Of a DNA stretch of 64,000 nucleotides, positions 26,085-32,810 are shown in pieces; the first letter of the stretch is position 1, and every line of letters starts with the position of its first letter. The stretch is from Gemmatimonadota bacterium (GTDB lineage: Bacteria; Gemmatimonadota; Gemmatimonadetes; Palauibacterales; KS3-K002): positions 669,111-733,110 of the forward strand of contig CP070815.1 in NCBI GenBank assembly GCA_020344215.1, written 5' to 3'. Both the position numbers and the translations under genes were made by a program. The notes under the pieces are model-generated. The model had not been told where the DNA came from and made no database searches. It saw nothing but the letters and a program-made list of their open reading frames with translations.

Positions 26085-26226
26085 CTACCGAGTCAGCCGC
26101 GACACGAGCCAATCGGCCAAGTAGCTCGAGAACTCAGGATCGACCTCGGCATCCGGGTCCACGTACTCGGCGAGCCCCTCGATAGCGAACGGGTGGTTGA
26201 GGTCTGGGAAGATCCTCACCCGGAGG
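26085..26226 (-). pseudogene. C-terminal remnant of an alpha/beta hydrolase
   Basis: On the minus strand, in a frame different from the gene above it, about 46 codons read RVRIFPDLNHPFAIEG, then DPEFSSYLADWLVSR and a stop at 26085-26087. FPDLNHPF is the catalytic-His region of secreted alpha/beta hydrolases (FPGLNHLF type), followed by the closing helix. There is no start or body; its 5' end overlaps the 3' end of the following gene in another frame. Looks like a leftover of a deleted hydrolase. Confidence 0.55.
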
Positions 26227-26986
26227 TCAGCTCCTCCGCCTCGTAGCCGTCCTCCGAAGCGGGCTCCGGCGCCGGCTCACTCTGCGTCGGGCTCAGGGCA
26301 TCGGACCACTCCTGGTGCGCCTCGCTGACGGCTTCGAAAGCCTGCAGCGGAACCAGAATCTTCAGAGGCGCGCCATCGTCGGCCAGCCAGACATACAGCC
26401 CGACGGTGTTCGCGAGATTCAGGAAGTAGCGGCGGACCGACAGAGTCGCGCCCGCCTTCGTCACCATCCCCGCGTATTCGAAGCGGACCGTTACCGGTAC
26501 ACGCGGGAACGCCACGAACTCTCGGGTCTCACCGACCGCGCCGTCGTGCAGCCAGGCGAACTGCACCATGTGATGGATGACGTTGTTGGTGAGCAGAACG
26601 GAACCCTCCGGTGTCGCTATGTTCTGGGTCACCGTAGAGTCGTTCGTCGTCAATTCCTGGACCCCCTCACCGTTCCGCCGCCTCAGAGTGACCAGAGAGG
26701 TCTCGTCGTTCACGGTTGCCCGCACCGTTGCAGAGCGGAACTCCAACCGCTCACCGGCATCCACCTCCAGCTGCTGCACGATGTGATAGCCCATAGCCTG
26801 AAGATCGACGTCGCCGACGATACGGTAGCCGCCGGTTACGCGCTCGACCCGGAAGGTCTCATGCCCGGCATCCGCCGTCCCCAGCTTGAACAGCAGATGA
26901 CCGCTCAAGTCATCCGGCACCTGAGCCCGGAGGGGAGACACACAAACGAGGGCCAGCACTAGAGTAGGGAAGCACCTGGGCAACAT
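26216..26986 (-). CDS. Exported DUF3108-like protein
   Basis: The 256-residue protein begins with a signal peptide ending LRAQ (MLPRCFPTLVLALVCVSPLRAQ). The body is beta-rich with LFKLGTADAGHETFRVERV and alternating strands; no lipobox or catalytic motif is evident. The C-terminal 35 residues are acidic and Pro-rich. It is the last gene on the same strand as the ECF sigma/anti-sigma/YbjQ operon with a 55-bp gap, so it may be in the same transcript and part of that regulon. Confidence 0.55.
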   Translation of the reverse strand: MLPRCFPTLVLALVCVSPLRAQVPDDLSGHLLFKLGTADAGHETFRVERVTGGYRIVGDVDLQAMGYHIVQQLEVDAGERLEFRSATVRATVNDETSLVTLRRRNGEGVQELTTNDSTVTQNIATPEGSVLLTNNVIHHMVQFAWLHDGAVGETREFVAFPRVPVTVRFEYAGMVTKAGATLSVRRYFLNLANTVGLYVWLADDGAPLKILVPLQAFEAVSEAHQEWSDALSPTQSEPAPEPASEDGYEAEELTSG

Positions 26987-27041
26987 GTTTCCACTCTCTG
27001 TTGAAAAGGCTGTCGGCTTGCCGGCCGAAGGGTCGCGACCC

Positions 27042-27362
27042 TCAGGCGGGCTCTATCTTCACCGCGTTGCCGTAGACGAGAATCTCCGCTGCACCCCCCA
27101 TGACGTACGAGGTGGAGAATCGAACGTTTACGATGGCGTCAGCTTCTAGGCGTGTCGCGTCCGCGACCATCCTGTCCTTCGCCTGCTCACGCGACTCCGC
27201 CATCATCTTCGTGTATTCCTCGATCTCGCCGCCCACCAGACCCTTCAGCGCAGCAACGATGTCCCGACCCAGGTGGCGTGCCCGGATCGTGTTGCCGTGC
27301 ACCAGGCCTAGCGTCTCAACAACGCGGTAACCGGCGATCTCTGCAGCAGGCGTTATGATCAT
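27042..27362 (-). CDS. YbjQ family protein (DUF74)
   Basis: A 106-residue YbjQ protein: VVETLGLVHGNTIRARHLGRD, ADAIVNVRFSTSYVMGGAAEI and YGNAVKIEPA match the heavy-metal-binding-like pentamer-forming family. The function is unknown; it is often linked to envelope or metal stress. Its start overlaps the stop of the anti-sigma-like gene by 4 bases (27359-27362). Confidence 0.9.
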   Translation of the reverse strand: MIITPAAEIAGYRVVETLGLVHGNTIRARHLGRDIVAALKGLVGGEIEEYTKMMAESREQAKDRMVADATRLEADAIVNVRFSTSYVMGGAAEILVYGNAVKIEPA

Positions 27363-27826
27363 CGCTCCACGTCCTTGTAACGTTGTCTCTGTCCGACGAA
27401 CACCTTCTCACGCGCCACCGATACCAGCAGCACGACAATCCCCACGAGCAACGCGAGTATCGCGGCCTTGATGTACATCGGCATGGTCACATCTGCGATC
27501 AGCTGTTTCACCCCGTGCCAGGCGCCGTAGGAGATCAGCACGATCGCGCCGAGTGATAGGAGAATCCAACCGATGCCGCGTTCGAGGCGGCTGTAGACCG
27601 AGGCCCAGTAGTCTCCCCAGACCTCTTCCGGCGCACGCTTCAGTGCCATTGACCCCGTCACCTCCTTTACGCGCTGCAGACGCTCCAACTCTGCTCTCAG
27701 AGCCGGGTGGTCGTCCAGCAGCCTTTCAAGTTCGGCGCGCTCGCCAGCGAGCAGCTCGCCGTCCAGCCCGGCCATCATCAGCCGGCGCGCGCGCTCCTTT
27801 GGATCCCTGACTTCCCTGTCGCTCAC
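27359..27826 (-). CDS. Membrane protein, probable anti-sigma factor
   Basis: The 155-residue protein has an N-terminal cytoplasmic helix bundle resembling anti-sigma domains (LMMAGLDGELLAGERAELERLLDD, LDGEL like), then two membrane helices (about 85-105 and 115-135). No Cys/His zinc site is present, so it would be a zinc-free anti-sigma. Its start overlaps the sigma gene stop (ATGA at 27823-27826), the usual sigma/anti-sigma layout. Confidence 0.72.
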   Translation of the reverse strand: MSDREVRDPKERARRLMMAGLDGELLAGERAELERLLDDHPALRAELERLQRVKEVTGSMALKRAPEEVWGDYWASVYSRLERGIGWILLSLGAIVLISYGAWHGVKQLIADVTMPMYIKAAILALLVGIVVLLVSVAREKVFVGQRQRYKDVER

Positions 27827-28407
27827 AACTTGCCCTCCAATCCCGACGCAAGGTTGCGGCGGGCGGTATACAGTCGCGACATGACGGTTCCGATCGGGAT
27901 GCCAAGCAGTTCGGCGATCTCGCGATAGCGGAGCCCCTCGAACTCCTTCAAGACAAGTACCTCACGCTCCCGATCGGACAGTCTGTCGATCGCGGCTTCG
28001 ACCAGCGCGGCGAGCTCGGACCTCTCGGCGGCCCGAGCCGGGTCGCTAGCCGCCGCCCGGCTCCCAGCCTGCTCCATGAGCCACGGCGTGGCCTCCTCGA
28101 GTCGGACGCGCCGGGTCCTGCGATCACGCACGAAGTTGAAGCAGAGGCGCCGGACGATCTGGTAGAGGTAGGCGTAAAACGGCCGATCGGGGTCGAGCGA
28201 GGCACGCGCCCGGAAGGCGCGGGCAAACGCCTCCTGCGAGAGATCGAGGGCATCCTCGTGCGAGCCCACCAACCCCAGGGCCGCGTAGTAGGCACGCCGC
28301 ATGTAGCGCGTCACCAACTGGCCGAAGGCACGCCGGTCACCTGCCCGGGCCCGTGCCACAAGGGCGCGCTCGCTCGCCTCGCTCTGATCAGTTAGAGCCA
28401 TCTCCAC
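27823..28407 (-). CDS. ECF-type RNA polymerase sigma factor
   Basis: A 194-residue ECF sigma. Region 2 is QLVTRYMRRAYYAALGLVGS followed by ALDLSQEAFARAFRARASLD; region 4 is LSDREREVLVLKEFEGLRY and YREIAELLGIPIGTVMSRL, an HTH. The GTG at 28407 has GGAG 7 bases upstream; an ATG 6 bases later at 28401 is the alternative. Upstream lie two direct copies of CACCGGCAGGG that may be its own promoter/operator elements. Controls the anti-sigma, YbjQ and perhaps the following exported protein. Confidence 0.92.
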   Translation of the reverse strand: MEMALTDQSEASERALVARARAGDRRAFGQLVTRYMRRAYYAALGLVGSHEDALDLSQEAFARAFRARASLDPDRPFYAYLYQIVRRLCFNFVRDRRTRRVRLEEATPWLMEQAGSRAAASDPARAAERSELAALVEAAIDRLSDREREVLVLKEFEGLRYREIAELLGIPIGTVMSRLYTARRNLASGLEGKL

Positions 28408-28446
28408 AGGGTATCTCCGACCGCCCACTCTGCGTAGTAAGATACA

Positions 28447-28476
28447 CACCGGCAGGGATATTATTCACCGGCAGGG
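28447..28476. promoter_or_regulatory. Direct repeat upstream of the ECF sigma gene
   Basis: CACCGGCAGGG occurs at 28447-28457 and again at 28466-28476 (19-bp period), with an ATTATTC spacer. A third copy of its first ten bases is at 28619-28628. The pair lies 40-70 bp before the sigma start, a position for an operator or ECF promoter, but no -10 match is sure. Confidence 0.4.
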
Positions 28477-28640
28477 CCGCTGCCGCGAGAGTAGCCCTCG
28501 TGCCGCAATCCAGGCGACGACTTCGCGTTCAGTAGCACACAGTACCTCAGGCCGAGCGTGAACGGAGCGTCCCCCGGCAATTACGACAGTAACGTGCCGT
28601 CCCGACAGGCGGGGCCTACACCGGCAGGTCGACTGGAATA

Positions 28641-28668
28641 GAAAGAGCCCGGGCATTCGCCCGGGCTC
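28641..28668 (-). terminator. Intrinsic terminator for the minus-strand decayed gene
   Basis: A 10-bp stem GAGCCCGGGC...GCCCGGGCTC with a 4-base loop, followed on the minus strand by TTTC. It lies 100 bp after the stop of the frame at 28772. On the plus strand no T tract follows. Confidence 0.65.
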
Positions 28669-28771
28669 GTTGGGCAGCGGGTTCACTCTGGGCTCTGAGC
28701 GAGGCCCGCCGCACGCGGTACGTCGCCGGCCTGAGGTGGCAACTCGCGTGCCGGGGCGCGGAGCTACTGGC

Positions 28772-29425
28772 TTACTCTCGTCGCCCCAACGAATTCCGCT
28801 GGCGGGAATCGGCGCTTGGGCCCTGGCGGAGAAGGCAAAGATTGTCCAGGGCCCGCAAACTTGTTTCCGGTACGGCCGTGCCCGTAGTAAACCGCCCGGC
28901 AAGCGCCGGCGGAATCGTCACACCCGGCGCACGGTCCTCGCGTCTCGACCAGCCGAAGTCGCTACTGGACCCGTCCCACTCATCGAAGCTCCGCCCCTCC
29001 ATCCGCGGCCGTCGGTCCCCACCAAGAAAGCAGCGGGACGTCGGCGCGCCCGTCATTCCTTCGTAGACTTCGGTCCAGCTCGTGCCCCCGACGCCGCGCC
29101 AGAGCGCCGCGTGATTTTGCCGGGCAGCGATGTCGGCCCCATACGGACCATCGTATCCTTCGCCCAAGTAGAGCTGGCGGTGATTCCAGGCAGAGATCAA
29201 CGTAGGTTCGCCGGTCACCGGATGGCTGTGCATATCGCCGCGGTTCCATGTGCATGTGTCCGTCCCTCGTGCTGCAAGCCAATCTGAATCGGGAACCCTG
29301 CAGATCCTGAAGAGACCCTCGTCATCGTCGCCTTCGTCGCCGCCGGCATTGACGTCGAGAGCGACGAACTCGACGCGTCGATCAATACGAGCGTCGCACC
29401 CAGCTCGACGGCGGTGAAGCCTGCG
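28772..29425 (-). pseudogene. Decayed gene for a secreted (prepilin-like?) protein
   Basis: A minus-strand frame is open for 217 codons (28772-29425). It contains coding-like sequence: ARIDRRVEFVALDVNAGGDE, DDDEGLFRI, WLAARGTDTCTWNRG and TSRCFLGGDRRPRMEG. Upstream of 29425 an in-frame TGA stops it, and the neighbouring frame reads AGFTAVELGATLVLI, which resembles a prepilin-type GFTxVEL N-terminus, suggesting a frameshift that separated the start from the body. No good start codon with a ribosome site was found in this frame. The family is not certain; the phrase DEGLFR plus RCFLGGD looks like conserved large secreted proteins. Confidence 0.45.
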
Positions 29426-29823
29426 TCAGACGGCGGAGCTGCCCGATCGCCCAAGCTCTCTTGCTCATCGAGGACCCACTTGGCCATCGCCGCGCGACTC
29501 TGCGGTACGTGCGTGATACGTGTGACGATATGGGTGAGGACGGGACTTCCTGTATCTGCAAATCGAGGCAACTCGCATGCCGCCCAACGTAGGCGCGGGC
29601 GTATGTAGGCTGTGAACAACAGGTTCCGGGCTCAGGCGGGACGAGCGGCTACGCTCCGAGCGGTCATTGTGACATCACAAAGCAGGCAAAGACTTCGGTA
29701 ATCCGGCAAAAACTTCCCCAGCCCAGTCGCCCCACAGACCCGCCCTCGCTTCCGCGGCGCGCAAGCGGAAGCCTACCGGCCCGCGGCGGACCAGGGTGTG
29801 GCCATCTGCCGGGAGCTCTCTGG
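29426..29823. other. Intergenic region upstream of the decayed gene and downstream of the RNA methylase
   Basis: About 400 bp without a supported intact gene. It probably contains the broken 5' end of the decayed gene on the minus strand. A direct repeat GGCAAARACTTC is at 29685-29696 and 29705-29716 (20-bp period). Confidence 0.3.
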
Positions 29824-30585
29824 TCAGGAGGTCGAATCGAGTCCTTGCCGCGCGAGGTAGTTCCGCACCTCGTACGCCATCGCCTTGAAAAGTGCCGCCT
29901 CCCGCTCGTCCAGATCCGCCCGCGCCGCAACCTCTCGAACCGTACGCAGAATCGGTGTGACCTTGTGGGCCTTGAAGAAGTCGATGGCGTGAAGCGAGGC
30001 TTCCACCTCGCCCACCAGGCTCTTCAGCTCGTCGCGGCTCGCACGAGCCGACGCCCGCCGCGGTTTCTTGAAAGGCGGCGCCGCACCTGCAGCTAAGAAG
30101 ATCTCGTAGGCGAGGACCAGTACTGCCTGGGCCAGGTTGAGGCTGGAATGGCGCGGGTCGGTCGGGATCACGACGATCCGGCTGCACAGGTCAAGCTCAT
30201 CGTTGCTCAGCCCTCGATCCTCGCGGCCGAACAGTAGAGCGACCTCTTCGCCCGACCGCACGGCTCCCACGACCTCGGCTGCCGCTTCCCGCGGACGCAG
30301 GTAGTTGCGTCGCACGCGCCGGCCCCGGGCCGTAGTCCCGACGACCAGCCGTGTCCCCGCCAGCGCATCATCCAGCCGCTCGAAGACCCTGGCCGACTCG
30401 ATTATGTCTGCGCCGGTGTGAGCTACCGCCTGGATCCTGTAGGGCTCGAACCCACCGGGCCGAGCGAGGTGCAGGCGACCGAGCCCCATGTTCTTCATCG
30501 TGCGAACGACCGCCCCGATGTTCACCGGATCTTGCGGCTCGTCGAGCACGACGATCACGCGCTTCAGCACTTGCCGTGAACCCAT
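29824..30585 (-). CDS. trmJ: SpoU-family rRNA/tRNA 2'-O-methyltransferase (TrmJ-like)
   Basis: A 253-residue SPOUT methyltransferase: VVLDEPQDPVNIGAVVRTMK (motif 1), LLFGREDRGLSNDELDLC (motif 2) and IPTDPRHSSLNLAQAVLVL (motif 3), which form the knotted SAM site. The C-terminal extension (RRASARASRDELKSLVGEV) resembles TrmJ, which methylates the ribose at position 32 of tRNAs. TrmJ is preferred over TrmH or RlmB because of the S-S-L-N-L-A-Q motif and extension, but the target RNA cannot be proved here. Confidence 0.82.
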   Translation of the reverse strand: MGSRQVLKRVIVVLDEPQDPVNIGAVVRTMKNMGLGRLHLARPGGFEPYRIQAVAHTGADIIESARVFERLDDALAGTRLVVGTTARGRRVRRNYLRPREAAAEVVGAVRSGEEVALLFGREDRGLSNDELDLCSRIVVIPTDPRHSSLNLAQAVLVLAYEIFLAAGAAPPFKKPRRASARASRDELKSLVGEVEASLHAIDFFKAHKVTPILRTVREVAARADLDEREAALFKAMAYEVRNYLARQGLDSTS

Positions 30586-30721
30586 GACGACCGTAGACAG
30601 TTGTTGACCAGACGCGTGACCGGCACAGCGCGGCCGGTCGATGAGCCGACCTCAGTGGCAATTACAGGTCGTAGAGGCCCAACGCCCCGACTCTGGAGGA
30701 AACACAGGGGCACGTCGGGCC

Positions 30722-30818
30722 CCGAATATCAAATGTAAAATACTGAATGTCCAAGAACGAGTTGTGTCACCTTGGTTGTCCAGTATTCAGTATCCAGCAT
30801 TCTACAGTCTACATTCGG
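30722..30818. repeat. AT-rich heptad-repeat imperfect palindrome (97 bp)
   Basis: The left half reads in heptads AATATCA AATGTAA AATACTG AATGTCC; the right half is roughly its reverse complement in heptads CAGTATT CAGTATC CAGCATT CTACAGT CTACATT. Termini are CCGAAT and ATTCGG; inner matches are ATACTGAAT/ATTCAGTAT and CCAAG/CTTGG. GC content is far below the surroundings. It lies just before the YggX-like start, so it could also fold in the transcript. Confidence 0.65.
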
Positions 30819-30832
30819 AGCGAGAAATTTTG

Positions 30833-31107
30833 ATGACCGTTAACTGCAGCCGTTGCGGCGACGAGCGTGCCCAGCTGCCGGCCCCCCTTTTCCTGACGAG
30901 CTAGGCGATCGAATTCACGCGTCCATCTGCCAGGTCTGCTGGGACGAGTGGTTGAAGCGGCAGATGCAGCTGATCAACCACTACGCCCTCGACGTCCGCA
31001 CGGCCGCGGCCCGGGACTTCCTACGCAAGAGCGTGGAAGCGTTCATGTTCAGCGCGGGTGAGGCGGACGAGATCGACACCGGGCAAGAGGGGAAGATCAG
31101 CCGGTAG
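30833..31107 (+). pseudogene. YggX/Fe(2+)-trafficking-like protein gene with a one-base frameshift
   Basis: The ATG at 30833 opens MTVNCSRCGDERAQLPAP with a CxxC pair, then ends early at a TAG. Reading one extra C in the C6 run near 30886 continues as PFPDELGDRIHASICQVCWD and KRQMQLINHYALDVRTAAAR to 31107, the conserved body of YggX-like/oxidative-damage protection proteins of this phylum type. The total would be about 91 residues. A sequencing error in the homopolymer or a real frameshift (or slippage) are equally possible. It overlaps the convergent tupA-like gene by 11 bases. Confidence 0.75.
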
Positions 31108-31909
31108 GGCGGAAGAGAGGGACCCCTAAGCGCTCGCTGCCATAGCTGGCGATCGCGCGTCGCCCAGCTGCGGATCTCATCCACTCCGCGAACGCCCGCG
31201 CCCCTTCAGGCTGCCTGGCGCGTGCGACCTCGACCACGCTGTACACGTTGAGGAGGCGTGGATCACCCTCCACCAAGATCTCGAGCTCGAGCGTCTCGCT
31301 CAGGTTCAGGAACGTGGCACGATCGCAGAGCGCGTATGCTCCCAGATCGGAAGCCGCCCGCAATACTGCGCCCATACCCTGGCCCGCCTCGCGATAGCCC
31401 GCCCCTCCCGCGCTGAGCCCCGCCTCAGCGCGCAAATCAAGCTCCTTGCGATGCGTGCCGGAATCGTCACCCCGCGACAGGAACGGCGTTCCGGCTTCAG
31501 CAATATGCACCAGGGCAAGGGCGGCATCGTGCACCGGCCGGATCCCCGCCGGGTCCGAGGGCGGCCCGGCGATAACGAAGTCGTTCTCCATCACGGTCTG
31601 CCTCGACCTACCATGACCGGCCTCAACGAACTCGATCTCCGCGGCCGGGGAGTGGCTCAGCAACACGTCGAGATCGCCGCGAGCGCCAAGCGCCAGCAGC
31701 TCGCCACTACCCGCCGCAATGAATCTCACGCGGAACTCCGGATGCGCACGCTCGAACTCCGGTAGCAAGAGATCGAGCAGTCCCGAGTCCTGCACGGTTG
31801 TCGGAATACCGAGCGTCAGCACCTGGCTTCCATCCCCGCTGCAGCCGCTAAAGGTCAGGCCGGCAGCGACGAGGCCGGGAAGTAGAGTTCTGGGGTGAGG
31901 GCAGCTCAA
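31097..31909 (-). CDS. tupA: TupA-like tungstate/oxyanion substrate-binding lipoprotein
   Basis: A 270-residue ABC-type binding protein: TLGIPTTVQDSGLLDLLLPEF, the TupA start with TTxxxSGL, VLLSHSPAAEIEFVEAGHG, VMENDFVIAGPPSDPAGI and FLSRGDDSGTHRKEL match the TupA/ModA-like tungstate receptors. A signal peptide ends with a lipobox FSGC. The start used is a TTG at 31909 with GGAGG 4 bases before; no ATG exists upstream. The tupB/tupC partners are not in the window. Tungsten is used by acetylene-hydratase-like enzymes such as MES and by some formate dehydrogenases encoded in this window. Confidence 0.8.
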   Translation of the reverse strand: MSCPHPRTLLPGLVAAGLTFSGCSGDGSQVLTLGIPTTVQDSGLLDLLLPEFERAHPEFRVRFIAAGSGELLALGARGDLDVLLSHSPAAEIEFVEAGHGRSRQTVMENDFVIAGPPSDPAGIRPVHDAALALVHIAEAGTPFLSRGDDSGTHRKELDLRAEAGLSAGGAGYREAGQGMGAVLRAASDLGAYALCDRATFLNLSETLELEILVEGDPRLLNVYSVVEVARARQPEGARAFAEWMRSAAGRRAIASYGSERLGVPLFRPTG

Positions 31910-32012
31910 AGCGCCTCCGAGACGGTCGTGTTTGCGGAGCCCGGCCGGTCCTGCCAATATGCGTGGACCCAACTCTGCAAATTAGCCCTCTGAGGAAGCA
32001 GGAGGACAGCCC

Positions 32013-32285
32013 ATGCACGGAGCAGCCGCCGCCGCGGCGATCGCCCAGGCCGTCAAAGCGTCAGGCGCCATCGTGCGGATGAAGCCCGACGATTTCGCGC
32101 AGATCGTCAACCGCGCCGAGGACCCGCTCGTAGTCATGGCGGTCAGCAAGGTGTTCGGGAAGACCAGCTACAAGTATATCACCGGCTACAAGGGTCTGGC
32201 GTTTTACACCAAGTCCTCCAGCCAGCTACCGCTCGGCGTGAGGGCGGAACTGGTCCACGCCAAGCAGATCTGGATACCGGGCTAG
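32013..32285 (+). CDS. Small conserved-type hypothetical protein (90 aa)
   Basis: The ATG at 32013 has AGGAGG 7 bases upstream. The product contains KASGAIVRMKPDDFAQIVNR and KYITGYKGLAFYTKS; predicted alpha+beta, no signal peptide or membrane segment. It is followed by ridA 22 bp later on the same strand. No function recognised. Confidence 0.6.
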   Translation: MHGAAAAAAIAQAVKASGAIVRMKPDDFAQIVNRAEDPLVVMAVSKVFGKTSYKYITGYKGLAFYTKSSSQLPLGVRAELVHAKQIWIPG

Positions 32286-32306
32286 GAGAGAGGGTGGGCA
32301 GCTAGA

Positions 32307-32699
32307 ATGGAATTCCGCCGCACCTATTCGGGTGCCCCGTGGGAGTCGAGCGTCGGCTACTGCCGGGCCTTGCGCGCCGGAGCGCACATCTACGTGACCG
32401 GCACTGCACCTATCGCCGAGGGGGGCGATGTCTTCGCACCGGGCGACGCCTACGCGCAGGCGAAGCGCTGCTTCGAGATCATCGAGCGGGCGCTCCGCGA
32501 TCTGGGCGCCGACCTGTCCCACGTCGTACGGACCCGCATGTTCGTCACCGACATTGGCCGCTGGGAGGAGTTCGCCCGTGCGCACGGCGAGTTCTTCGGC
32601 GATCACCGCCCCACCACCACGATGGTGGAGGTAAAGGGGCTGATCGACCCGGCGATGCTGATCGAAGTCGAGGCGGACGCAGTCTGTGTCGACGCGTGA
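32307..32699 (+). CDS. RidA family (YjgF) enamine/imine deaminase
   Basis: A 130-residue RidA protein. The signature GADLSHVVRTRMFVTDIGRW carries the conserved Arg in V-R-T-R that binds the carboxylate, and EVEADAVCVDA is the C-terminal strand. RidA hydrolyses reactive enamines made by PLP enzymes such as serine/threonine dehydratase. It follows the small hypothetical gene by 22 bp. Confidence 0.9.
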   Translation: MEFRRTYSGAPWESSVGYCRALRAGAHIYVTGTAPIAEGGDVFAPGDAYAQAKRCFEIIERALRDLGADLSHVVRTRMFVTDIGRWEEFARAHGEFFGDHRPTTTMVEVKGLIDPAMLIEVEADAVCVDA

Positions 32700-32810
32700 A
32701 CGAGTGGGGCCGCCATCCTCTGCCACACTTGCGGCAGGCCGGAGAATCCGCTACAGAAAATAGACCCGCTATCCCATCAGGACGTGTACCCGAGAATCGG
32801 AGGTGCTGCC

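Noticed and set aside
28645..28668. Plus-strand terminator at the same hairpin
   Set aside because: No T tract follows on the plus strand; it is only assigned to the minus strand.
28670..29287. Plus-strand frame of 205 codons
   Set aside because: It is the shadow of the minus-strand decayed gene, Arg/Pro-rich, and has no signature or ribosome site.
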